DNA of 64,000 nt from Cryptomeria japonica (lineage: Eukaryota > Streptophyta > Pinopsida > Cupressales > Cupressaceae): assembly GCF_030272615.1 (NCBI RefSeq), contig NC_081405.1, forward strand, positions 470,014,008 to 470,078,007, written 5' to 3'. Both the position numbers and the translations under genes were made by a program. Numbering within the stretch: position 1 is the first letter of the stretch; each line of letters opens with the position of its first letter. A model generated the notes under the pieces. The model searched no databases and was not told where the DNA came from. It worked only from the letters and a program-made list of their open reading frames with translations. Shown piece by piece: positions 21,889 to 32,376 of the stretch.

Positions 21889-24777
21889 GGTTTTTGCTTT
21901 TTACATTGCATATCATTTTATTCAAAGCACTACATCACATATAATATCTTTTTAAATGCATCTCATTCACAAAGTTTCTGCATTTGCATATAGCAACATT
22001 AATCAATCAATGCAACTATCCAAATTTATCATTTGTTTGCATTCAAGACAAACAAGGGTTGTCTCCTTTCTTAGATATTTGGACATGAAGTCTTTGAGGT
22101 CCTAAGGTCATTCATTTTCAACATTACCCTATGACGATGCTTTACTTATGGTTGGGTAGCGATTTCAATATTTGAGACTTGTTAACCCAAAATATATCAA
22201 TTGCTATATCTCAAACACATTAATAAAATCTCTAATTCATTCTAGACACCTAGTTGATCATATGACTAGTGATAAATCTAAAATTATACTTCAGCAACGC
22301 TCTAATTGTCACACCCAAGTAGGTTTCATTACTTTCAAGTCAAGGAAAAAACAAACAAAAAAAGAGAAAAAGTGATATGCCAAATATTCATCTCAAGACA
22401 AAAGAGCAATGATATATAATTGAAATATCATGCATAAAAGTGTGACAAAAAGCTTGACTATGGGAACATGTGAGTAACTCCATTAGGGCTATGAACGTCT
22501 ACTGGCAATGGAGCAATATTTGAGAAATTACAGTCTATAACCTCGTCGAAGCTCTAAAAGCTTGCTGGCAGCGAGGCTCTATTCAGGATGCTTTTAAAGT
22601 TAGAATAATCCACGTAGATAGTCATATAGGATGCAAAGGGTGGATAGTCATATAGGATGCAATGGTTCTTTAGTGAACACAAGAGAAGGAATTAACTCAT
22701 TTGCACTCACATGGGCAAAAGAAGATCAAAGTTTCAAGAAGCAATGGGGAAGTTTTTTGTGTCTCCATTTGTAAATCCTAGTCACTAAGTGTGTTAATTT
22801 GGATGTTCCAAGGGACCTTAAGGATCAATTCACTTCTTATCTATGAAATGTGTTGTACCTCCAGTTCAATTGGTGTATTACGAAGTGCTAATCAAACATA
22901 GTCAGCCTTGTTCGAATAGGAAATGCATCTTCATCATCCATATTGCATTAACATAGGTCATATCAAAAATTCATTGTCTCCACATACATTCTAGAAATCA
23001 TCATGTCATATAGGTTTGCATACTAGGGGCATAGCTGAAGAAATTCTAAAAATCATAAAATGTCCTGAACAAACTCCTAAAAATCATAAAATGTCCTGAA
23101 CAAAATCAAAAAGCCTTAAAAATAGAAAAAGTGAAAATCAAAGCAAGAAAGCATAGACTATCCTTCAAACCAAAGCAACCACAGACAAACTCTCAAGGTC
23201 TATAATCAAACTTATCCCATGTCTTGTTAAGCAATCTATCAAACTCTATCAAACATCAACATGTCTTATACAAGGAAAGGTACACTCGAAACCAGACAGA
23301 TCGGTCTTATACGGGGTACTTTCTCTTTGAAACTAGACATTCCTATCAATGATCAAATCAAAACAATGACATAGATTAGTATGGCTACTGGATTTTGTCT
23401 AGGTTGGTCTTATCTCTTGTACTAAAGTGTTGCATCTTTGCTTTTGATTGTAAATATCTTTTAGTCGCTTTTGTGATTTCTTGGGTCTTTTGGAACCCTC
23501 ATGGCTTGAAAATGATCAATGTCCTAGTCTTAGGGTAATCGAATGATCAATTTAAATGTCCTAACCAGTTTAACCAATTCATCTTTCTATCGATAGTACC
23601 AAGTCATCCACTCTGAGTCAGTCACCTGTCTCCAAACTACTGAAGAGTTTAATCACTGAGTAAACAAGAAAAACAAGACTACTGAAAACAATCTCAAAAT
23701 TGTTTGAGATATGATTGAAATATTCTTTGTGTGCTATCTTTTACATTGGTTTTCGATTATTATTCCCTCTGAGTAACTCGAGGAAGTCTATCTTGACTAA
23801 GAGGAGCAAGGATTGGGGGCATAATACTTTTCTTTTTTTTTTGCTTGTAGGAATGATTTTGATGATCTGGAAACATCTAATCAGATGGGTGTCTGTGATA
23901 AGTGCCTTCACATCAAGTTGAAATCACCACACATACCTTGACTCCTCTTATTTGTATGCTACAAGGAGGTTGGAGTCATTTCTTTATCTATTTTGAGGGA
24001 ATTTCTTTAAATGTGCAATCTGGATGCATGCATAATTTATCCAAGGATATGAACAATAAAAGGGTCATTGTGGACAAGATAATTAATATTGCATATGAAA
24101 TGAAAGGAACTCTATTTTGCCTGATGTGTTTGTAAAATTCTCAGTGATGAAAATTAAGCATACCAAATCTAGTGACTAAGTTTGAGGTTGCATTCATTCT
24201 AAATTTTATGCATTTCAAGTGATTTCAGCATGATAACAATGATCTCTTCATCTTTTGAATGAGAGTGAAGCAATTGTCATTTCTTAGCTAAGTGGTTTCT
24301 CCGATCGAGTACTTGTGTATTGAGATGTTAGCTACATACATGAGAATATTATATAGATCCATACATTTCATTAAATACTTATTTATATTCATATTATTGC
24401 ATGAAAAATAAACATTTACATTACTAGTTACTCATTTTCATCATTTATTTGCATATGAAAAAGAAACAAAAAACAACATCCATATTCATCTCCATTACAT
24501 TCATCCATACTAAAAAGATATGCATACATATAGAATCAAGCATATAGAAAGACATCTCATAATCAATTAACACAAGTATGATGAAATCAAATCAAGAGCT
24601 CCTATATCTTGTTATAATCTCAGTGTCTAAGAGTACAAATGATATCAACTATCAAATACAATGTCTCATCGGAGAAAGAATATATAAGCTACAAAAATGG
24701 GGTATATAAAAAATCTAGGAGATATAAAAAATATATCTCTCTACCTCTCCCTCATTGTCGGGTGGAGGAGGTGGTTC
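21889..24777. other. Tat-2 interior, non-coding
   Basis: No domain found. Two small tandem duplications: a 20-bp word at 22617-22636 and 22643-22662 (GATAGTCATATAGGATGCAA), and a 31-bp period at 23046-23106 (CTAAAAATCATAAAATGTCC twice). Old pol would be expected here in an intact element; I see no RT or integrase motif. Confidence 0.6.
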
Positions 24778-27018
24778 CTATTGACCGATGTCCTGTCTGG
24801 GTGCCCTAGCTCCCTCAAATCGAGCAAAATGTTGTTCTACTAGGACTGCTACACTATAAGCTACAATGTAATAAGTTGCATGACTTTTTTGATGCAAAAC
24901 CTCTTGTTGAAGAGCATCATGCTCTACTCTCACCTCTGCAAGTTGTCGGTCTCGCTCTACAAGCTGCGTCTGTGCCACTATCAACTATGACTACAAACCT
25001 GTCAACTTCAACATCAAAGATCGTACTACGACTGGTACTGCCTTATCTCTCCCAACATCCCCCTCTTTGCGTCTCTGCTCATATCTTCACAGCCTAACCT
25101 ACCTAGGAGCCCCTCTCTCCACCTCACCTCCAACCTCTGCTTCCCTAGAATAGCCAACCTCAACCCCAACAGCTCCTAAGGATCCACCCTCCCCTCTCTG
25201 TCATTGTCTACCTCCCATTGCTAGTAGTACCAGGATCACCTCCTGTCTGTCTAAGTACATCTTCTCTCTGTCCCTGTACCTTCTCTCATTCCCGTACCTG
25301 ACCTAGTACCTGTGCCTGTGCTAGTGCATCATCCTCAACCTACTCTATAAGAGGCGCATGCTCTTTGGGATCTATAAATCGAGGGAATGGATGTCTCTGA
25401 AACCAATATCTATACTAGGGCAATGCCCCCGCATCTGTTAAATCCTCTAGATAATCCCATCTATACAGTTATAAACCTGCTAACTCCTACATGCTTAGCG
25501 CATATGATAGTCTCAGTGCCCATCCTCATCTCTCCTCCTCCCCATATCGAGCATATGATGTGAACTCTTTGGATATACTATGTGGTCTCCCATACTGTCT
25601 CATCATCCTAGATACTACAAACTGCTCAATAATAGACCCAATCTACCAATGAGAGGTCGATTCATAAACATATTCTTCCTCTGCACTCTCCAATCATCCC
25701 ATAGCTCTAAACCCCTATATGATCTCCATACTACAGCAATCAAATCGTCTGATTGCCTCCTCTCATAGTCAGTCTTGCCCATGTGGGGTTGAGTAACATA
25801 ACCTGAACAACAGCATACAATAGGGTGGTGCACCTCCCGCGAATCATCTACTATAGGTTTACACACCGGGATATGCTCCCATGCCCATATTTGTAACAGT
25901 AACACTCTTGTTTCCACACTCTTCCCCTCCTGATACACAATCTCATGCATCTCATGATACATATGAGCAAGTAAGCATGATCCCCACCCTAATCTTACTG
26001 GATGAGTCAACAACCTCTCAATCATTCTACCCCAACCACATAGAAATCCATGTTGTCCCCTATCAGGCATCACAAAACAACCAATCATACCTACCAAAAT
26101 GCAAGCCAGGAGGTACTGTGCACCATACCTGCTCATCAAATCATCCCAAGTAATAGCGCGATCAAGAATAGTCTCATCATGGAAAATCCGTCTCAATGCC
26201 AATATTCCTGGTCGTGGAGTAGAATCATAATCAACCTTATCTCCAACAAAAAATCCTCAATCTCATGTATAGATCCTTCGGTGTGATGGTCATCTCTCCA
26301 ACCGGTAAATGAAAGGTGCTATGCTTCGAATGAAAATGCTCGACTAAAGCAGTCAACATATCATGATTCACATGAATATCAGGCATCTGTAATAGGTATT
26401 TGAATCCACACAAACCAATATGACCTCTCTTTGCATCTGAAAACTCATGAAATAGCCTCATCATCGGTGAAAATGTACATAGAAACTGAATTTGCAAAAT
26501 CGAACATACAAATCGTCAGTACGTGACCCAATTTGCACTAAGAATGTGATAAACATACTATAGAATCCAAATATACACCATTCAAAATCAAAAAATGTTG
26601 TTTACACTCTCAAAAATACTTGTTTTTTATATGAGTTTTCACAAACAAGTAGAAACTCGTACGAGCAAACATTACGACCCGAACAACTAAACACTATCAT
26701 ACGACAAATAACAATATGTCACACGACAAAATGGTCTATCAATAACATTTTCATACAAAGCAAGGGTATACATCAGACGACAAACCCTACTTTCCCAAAT
26801 GACAAAACACAAAAGGACAGATACTCGTACGAGTAACACCGCACGACAAAACGATAAAAATGACTTTAATTGGATTTTACAATGAAAAATTCAACAAAAA
26901 TTCAAAAATTAAGAAATGGAAAGGCTAAAGATCGATCACTTACTGTTGGGGCGTAGTTCCGTAGTCGATTATGTCATCTTTGGCGCTCAAATTAATGCTC
27001 CTAAATCAGAATTGCCAT
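24778..27018 (-). pseudogene. Tat-2 antisense plant mobile domain (PMD) gene, decayed
   Basis: Minus strand, antisense to Tat-2 gag. Inferred exon 1 runs from an ATG at 27018 (ATG GCA...) to 26944, 25 codons with a TAG at codon 6, followed by GTAAGT at 26943. A 458-bp intron would end at CAAATTCAG (26486), placing FLCTFSPMMRL in frame. Then come FHLPVGEMTITPKDLYMRL (26237-26497), a frameshift, and ALRRIFHDE...CFVMPDRGQHGFLCGWGR...GSCLLAHMYHEMHEIVY...LLLQIWAWEHIP (25615-26202). These match the PMD of Tat-1 (FHLPMGEMTVTLEDV, CVLAHLYYELHQFVY, LLQVWAYEHLP). A coiled-coil tail (24778-24984) also matches in position. PMD proteins are nuclear in plants (family knowledge); this copy is dead. Confidence 0.82.
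26640..26870 (-). repeat. TTGTCGTNTGA array in Tat-2 PMD intron
   Basis: On the minus strand: TTTTGTCGTGCGG, TACTCGTACGAGT, TTTGTCATTTGGG, TTTGTCGTCTGATG, TTTGTCGTGTGACA, TTTGTCGTATGATA and CTCGTACGAGTTT. Same motif and same transcript sense as the array in the gag leader (15500-15835), but on the opposite DNA strand. Confidence 0.8.
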
Positions 27019-27091
27019 TTTTCTTCGCATGAGGTTTTTCAAATTTTAAACTTTGAGAGGTGAAAATGAATTGACAATGACACATTGAACC

Positions 27092-27101
27092 CCTTATATA
27101 G
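27092..27101 (-). promoter_or_regulatory. TATA box for Tat-2 PMD
   Basis: CTATATAAGG on the minus strand, 74 nt upstream of the inferred PMD ATG (27018). In Tat-1 the equivalent box is 94 nt from its ATG. Prediction from sequence only. Confidence 0.6.
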
Positions 27102-27639
27102 CCTAAACCCTAATTTTTAAACTTGCTTTGATTGACATAAACTTGTACCCTAAGCTAAATCAGTTGTCTTGAGTCCATTTTCGGGATCAAAATCAAAATT
27201 TGACATCAATTTTTTAGTCAAAATTTCACATCGTTGACCACTTAGCACTTTCATCCTCAAGTCAATTTTCTCATCATTTTATGCTCAAATCATCTCTAAT
27301 CTCAAAATCAATTCTTCAACATCAATCTTCATGCTCAAATAATTATCATCGCTAAAAATTGCCTAAAAATTGTTGTACCCTTGCTATCTTTTGATTTCAC
27401 TCCCAAGGGGGCATACTCATTACACCTTTTTAGTGATCATCATCTTCAAAAGTTGAGAAATTTTTCAAATCCTTGTCTAAAGTCGAGCAAAAATCTTTTC
27501 AAACAAAGAAAATCAAGCAAACCATGTTACTAGGGGCATCTTAACTAAATCACATCGTATCAAATTGAGATTCTTCGATGTCAAATAAAGAAATCTTTAG
27601 GGGCATATCAATTTTTGTCCTTATTTGAATCAATCTTCA

Positions 27640-28075
27640 AATTGGTGTTCAGTTTCATTACATCGAATCAAGCTAGACATTCTCTCTTTGCTCAATCGGT
27701 TCTTGTTCAATCAAGTTTGGAATCAGTTTTATCTCTTGCTTAGTCAATTCTTGTTCAATCAAGTTCGGAATTGGTTTTATCGCTTTGCTCAGTCGATTCT
27801 TGTTCAATCAAGTTTGGAATCGGTTTTTCGTCTCTTCGCTCAATCTAGTTTAATCAAGTTCTAGATCGATGCTTGTTTCTTGATCCATCAAGTTTAAGAA
27901 TGATATCTCACTCTTTGTCGACTCTTGTTCAATCAAGTTCAAGATCGATATCGCTTTAATCAACTCTATTCAATCCCATCGCTTCAAATCAAGCTAAACA
28001 TCTCTCTCTTCATCGGTTTGTGATCCATCAAGTTTAGAAATGATATCTATTTGACATCAACTATTCCTTGAACCA
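27640..28075 (+). repeat. ~60-bp degenerate tandem repeat before the Tat-2 PPT
   Basis: Six to seven units built on TTGTTCAATCAAGTTYGGAATCGG and TCTTTGCTCAATCG, each about 60 bp, increasingly diverged toward 28075. It ends about 25 bp before the PPT. Confidence 0.8.
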
Positions 28076-28098
28076 ACGCATTGCTCACACATTAATTC

Positions 28099-28111
28099 AA
28101 AGAGGGGCAAA
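28099..28111 (+). other. Tat-2 polypurine tract
   Basis: AAAGAGGGGCAAA abuts the 3' LTR start at 28112. The Tat-1 tract (AAAGAGGGGCAAAA) is almost the same. Confidence 0.92.
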
Positions 28112-29357
28112 TGTAATACCCTAAAAAATGGTCACCTAAACCATGTGCCCCTAATCTCAACAACATCACCAAGGTCCTAACCAAAGGCAATTAAATCAAC
28201 CTTGAGCACCTAATTAATTAATTCTTCAATCATTAATGTTACATGGCAATAAATCACTCAATATTAATTAATTATTTATTTAATTAATTAAATCATTCCA
28301 AGTAAATCATTTTGATCAATTATCCTATTTATTTAATTCAATATCCTAGCATATTTAATTAATAAATAAATCTGCCATTTAATCATAAAAAAGGAATTAA
28401 TTCACAAAAAGAGATTAATCATAAAAAAGAGGAATTAACATGCAAAAGAAAGGGTTAAATTGAAAACAAAAGAAAAGAATTAAATTGAAAGAAGAAATCA
28501 AACTTAAGATATTTCTTTTTTTCTAAATTGAGATAACTTGAAAATCATAAAAGCAATTAAATTGAATCAATCATTTTCTCTAAAATTAAAAATCAAATCT
28601 TTTGAGGAAAGAGGTTCAGTTGCATTGAAAAAGCTTTTTTTCTAAATAAAAATCTTGAGCAAATTAAAGGAAAGTGCATGGAATCGCCTATTTTTATGTC
28701 AAGTGCATGGAATCAACTAAATTTATCTCTAATGTAGACTCAGACTTATAATCTGAATACATTCAATCAAGCTATAATTGGAATCCATCTCAAGATTAAC
28801 TTAATTCGATCTCTCAATTATTTTAATTGTGCTTTTTCTTGAGGAATTTCAACTACTCATTGCTAATCAATCTTGACCGTTAGTCTCTCTTTTGAGTCTC
28901 TATAAATTCAGCCTTCATCTCTCATTCAAAACACCCTAGAGATTTATTGTTATTGTGCAGTTTTTGCTCTAGAGTCATTGAAGATATTGTGCTTTGAGAT
29001 TATTGCATCTTAGTTTAGCTTTTTGCATATTTAGTTTAAATATTATTGCTTGAATTCATATAGCTTAATATTCATTCATATAGCTTAATATTCATTCATC
29101 TAGCTTAATATTGCATACATTTAGCTTATTCGAGTGCTCATATAGATTAAATCATTCATCTTGGTGTAGTCTAGTCACTAGTATTGCTTAGACAAATCTG
29201 AGAGCAAGTCTATACTCGCATCTTTTAGAAGGCAATAGGTTGATTTGTTATGGTTTTCATATTCATGATAATATACGTCTAACCATGCATGCAATGACTT
29301 AATTGAAGCGTTGTGTCTTACAACTTGCAGATACTTTATCCACTTTTCACACAAGCA
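28112..29357 (+). repeat. Tat-2 3' LTR
   Basis: Starts TGTAATACCC, ends ACACAAGCA, 1246 bp. Keeps the putative promoter (TATAAAT at 28901-28907) that the 5' LTR has lost, and carries a 21-bp tandem duplication (CATATAGCTTAATATTCATT twice) near 29060-29100. Confidence 0.94.
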
Positions 29358-29362
29358 GTTTC

Positions 29363-29750
29363 ATGCATTAGCAAGAAATAGTCATGTACTTCTTCATCTA
29401 TTGTTGAAGCTGAGTATGTTGTTGCTGCTACTAGTTGTACAAAAGTTCTATGGATGAAGCAAATGTTGAAAGAGATAAGGGTAGATTGTGATGAACCGAT
29501 AGTTATTCACTATGATAACTCTTCTTCTATTGACATATCAAAGAATCTAGTATTTCATTCTAAGACAAAGCACATATCAATCAAGTAAAAAAATTTGAAG
29601 GAAAAGGTAGAAGTAAATGAAGCCAGATTGGTTTATGTGAACACTAAAGAGCAAATTGCAGATATCTTCACTAAACCTTTGCCCAAGGAATCATTTTATT
29701 ACTTAAGAGACAGATCAGGGGTCTCTGTTGCCCCCCCCCCCCCCCGATAG
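29363..29750 (+). pseudogene. Copia-A copy b RNase H, second part
   Basis: Resumes the domain split by Tat-2: TCTATTGTTGAAGCTGAGTATG encodes the SIVEAEYVVA block with the catalytic Glu, then WMKQMLKEIRVDCDEP, IHYDNSSSIDIS with the second-last catalytic Asp, KTKHISIK (stop TAA after K), VNTKEQIADIFTKPLPKE. It ends at a run of 15 C (29731-29745), where copy a has 13 and copy c has none. A 3' untranslated stretch with two PPT-like tracts leads to LTR2. Confidence 0.83.
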
Positions 29751-30100
29751 AGACTTAAGTAATGCTGATTGGAATTAGCATGGTATGCATTATCAAAACT
29801 ATCATTCATTCTAGATTGATGAGCTGGTGCTACTACTCAGCGGAAGTAGTCAGTTGTGTGGTTCAGAGGTTTTTTGGTTTTTCTTTGATGTCAAAGGGGG
29901 AGAGATATACATGTGAAAAAAATATCTTAATAGAGATATAAGTCAAAGGGGGCATTTGGTCTACGGTTTGGTTAATTGGTTCAGAACTTCATTGATATAT
30001 CATTGTTGGGTGTCTTCCATTAGGGGAGACTTGTTTGGCATTTCTTGGCATTTGGATGTTTTTCATATCTAGTGTTACCATCAATGCCAAAAGGGGAGAT

Positions 30101-30880
30101 TGTTGGCAATTTGGAGGAATTGACTATGTGTTGCATTGATGTTTGTCATTGATGTCAACACTGGCTTGTTTAGTTGTCTACCAGGTTCCAATAGAGTGGT
30201 TGGATTGTGATGTTGATCAGGAGACCATCTTTGGTATTATACGATACGTTCAAATTGGTGGAATTTGTTTGGTTTGGTTATTCATGTGCATGTCACATTC
30301 AGTTGGTTCAAAAACTGGTGATCGGGAAGCTATCATATGTTCTATTAAGCCTTTTGGTTACCGGTAAGGGTTTTACCGATAGAGCTTTGTTGAAGATATT
30401 TTAATGGATTTGATAAGTAGTGTCGGTACGGCTTCTAGAAGGTTCTCAGGATGTTGATGGTTATTATGTTCATGTTCCAGTTGATCGGTGGTGTTGCATT
30501 TGTCTTATGGCGATCTATTGTAGTTCTGGTGCTATTTTGTCTTAGGTTATGGACTAATTTATGTAACATGTTGGTGGATGCTCCCAATGCATTACTGGTT
30601 GGATTTATTGTTTGTTTAATGTTGTTTCGGTCTTAGACTGACTTGGGTTATTATTGGTTTGTGGGTTTATGTAATGGATTTATTGTATTATCTTGTAGGT
30701 GGCCAACCTAATTGTTTAGGTCTAAGGCTTGTATAAATATGATGTAAGATCTCTTTGTACATCACGGTCATGGATGGTTATGGGATTATCTGTGTAAGAA
30801 TAAGGTTGTAATCATATGCAATGGATTTGGTCGATCTTAGGTGATTGAATTGGGTTTGTGTAAGAGGTTTCTCTGGTATA
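30101..30880 (+). repeat. Copia-A LTR2, left part
   Basis: TGTTGGCAATTTGG start after PPT AAAAGGGGAGAT, TATAAATA at 30732-30739. Colinear with LTR1 and LTR3 up to GTAAGAGGTTT and CTCTGGTAT, then cut by Tat-1. It continues at 47556; about 45 bp of LTR present in LTR1 and LTR3 are missing at the join. Confidence 0.9.
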
Positions 30881-31263
30881 TGCAAAACAGATTGCACAGA
30901 CGCTGTTATACCAGACACAGACGCGTCTGTCCGACACAGACGCGGTAATATGATTCGCAGCCGCGATCTAAGAACACAGACGCCTCTTTCTTCTACAGAC
31001 GCGATAATATGATGCACAGACGCGATTCGGAATCACAGACGCGACTTTCGGAAACCTGCAAAAATAGAAAATGACAGAAACACAGACGCGATCCAAGATA
31101 TCACAGACGCCTCTGAAATACAAAAACGCGATCCGAACACTCGCAAACGCGGAAAAAACCTAAAATGTCGTCGAAATCGTCCGATCTGCAACTTCAAAAA
31201 TGCAAAATCTGCAACAAAAATGTTAAATGCAAAGGGACAAGAGTCCCACCGGGCATGCCAAAA
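30881..31263 (-). repeat. Truncated second copy of Tat-1 PBS and leader
   Basis: Matches 46406-46788 with a few substitutions (for example GGGCATGCCA for GGGCGTGCCA in the PBS). PBS at 31243-31260. Leader sequence downstream of the 3' LTR is not expected in a single element; it indicates a tandem LTR-internal-LTR-internal structure that was later truncated. Confidence 0.9.
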
Positions 31264-32030
31264 TGTATATGGTGAAAATGGATAGCAATAAACAACAATA
31301 TTGAAAGACTAAAATGGATTCAACCACTAAACCCTAGCCTAACAATGAACAAAGATCCACCATAACATATGAAGATAACCTAAGACAATGCAAATAACTC
31401 AAAATCACAAAGATTATACCATCACATGTGCACTAGGGTTTTGATCTCCATTCTTCCTATCTCCATTGATCTTGTTTGATATGCTTGCTCTCAGATTTTT
31501 GTATGCACAAGAGCTCAACAAAGAACGGAATGTGGTTGCAAGTAGAATTGTAGTGTAGTCAATTGATCAAGTAGTTAGGGTTAGACAATAAAGAAAGCAT
31601 CTCCTTAAATAGAAGACACAATAGAAAATGGAGGGTTAAGATTGAGAGGTGCAAAAAGAGAGGTCGGCTAGGATTAAAGGGTAGGTATAAGAAATACCAA
31701 AGTAATGAAAGAGGTAGGTAGTGTAGGAATTAAGAGATGAATGACATGTGTCATGTGTAGAAAAAGATAATGAATTAATTAAATAAATAAAGATTTATTT
31801 AATTAATAGAAGAAGTAGGACAATTAAATAAATAAAATATTTATTTAATTTAGGAAAGGGATAATTTAAATAAATAAATGTATTTATTTAAATGAGAAAT
31901 AAGGCTAGAAGAGGATAAATGAATTAATTAAATAAATAAGGATTTATTTAATTAATAGAAGAATTAGGCTTAGATAATTAAATAAATAAAATATTTATTT
32001 AATTAGACATGACAATTTTGAGTGTCTACA
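31264..32030 (-). repeat. Tat-1 3' LTR
   Basis: 767 bp; on the element strand starts TGTAGACACTC and ends ACCATATACA. Aligned by eye to 46789-47555 with no gaps and one difference (AATAAAG versus AATGAAG near 31610). Its first 260 bp hold five AT-rich hairpins. Confidence 0.95.
31774..32004. repeat. Five consecutive AT-rich hairpins in Tat-1 LTR U3
   Basis: Perfect inverted repeats at 31774-31807 (15-bp arms), 31822-31850 (13), 31864-31893 (13), 31923-31956 (15) and 31976-32004 (13), loops 3-4 nt. Units 1 and 4 are alike, as are 2 and 5. The same five are in the other LTR (about 47299-47530). Confidence 0.92.
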
Positions 32031-32044
32031 TTTTGCCCCTCTTT
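32031..32044 (-). other. Tat-1 polypurine tract
   Basis: On the minus strand AAAGAGGGGCAAAA, adjoining the 3' LTR start. Confidence 0.93.
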
Positions 32045-32276
32045 GAGACAATGCGGCTTGTCGCGTTGTTTCAAAGAAGATAAGATGAACTGATACAGAG
32101 TTGCCCCAAGATGGGAATTATATGCCCCCTCGAGAGATTGGATGAAAATGTCTGAAAAGATTGCAGACAATCTCTCGATAAGAAAGACGGGATAGAATGG
32201 ACTGATCGGATAAAGTGACAAAGTCACGGGATAAGGAAGACTGACTCGGGAAATGAAGGCCAGGGCTAGGGGTAGT

Positions 32277-32283
32277 CTATAAG
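32277..32283 (+). promoter_or_regulatory. TATA box for Tat-1 antisense PMD gene
   Basis: CTATAAG on the plus strand, 94 nt before the ATG at 32377, with a pyrimidine-rich CATCCTCATTGTCATCC stretch 25-40 nt downstream as a possible start region. Predicted only. Confidence 0.55.
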
Positions 32284-32376
32284 ATAGACCACGGGGGAAA
32301 ATACATCCTCATTGTCATCCACACCCTTAGAAGATCACAGTGCAAAGCGAGAAAAGAGCAGCAGCAGTCAGCAGCG

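Larger units (their letters stand above)
13013..29357 (+). mobile_element. Tat-2: non-autonomous Tat-lineage Ty3/gypsy element, TSD GTTTC
   Basis: LTRs at 13013-14158 and 28112-29357, PBS after the first, PPT before the second, and a 5-bp target duplication GTTTC (13008-13012 and 29358-29362) inside the Copia-A RNase H. The interior keeps only a gag remnant (16171-17833) and a decayed antisense PMD unit (24778-27018); no protease, RT, RNase H or integrase was found. Assignment to Tat rests on the gag tail shared with Tat-1, the same PPT type (AAAGAGGGGCAAA) and the antisense PMD gene. It would have needed enzymes from a relative. Confidence 0.93.

Noticed and set aside
27625-27864. 79-codon frame with repeated FNQVWN / FNQVRN words
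   Set aside because: Translation of the 60-bp tandem repeat, not a gene.
30893-31155. CRISPR-like array of CACAGACGCG words
   Set aside because: Spacing is irregular, repeats are about 10 bp and degenerate, and the context is a plant retrotransposon leader.
30881-32030. A 1150-bp LTR for Tat-1 (30881-32030 and 46406-47555)
   Set aside because: The blocks are equal in length and near identical, but a PBS (46768-46785) lies inside. The true LTRs are the outer 767 bp; the inner 383 bp is duplicated leader.
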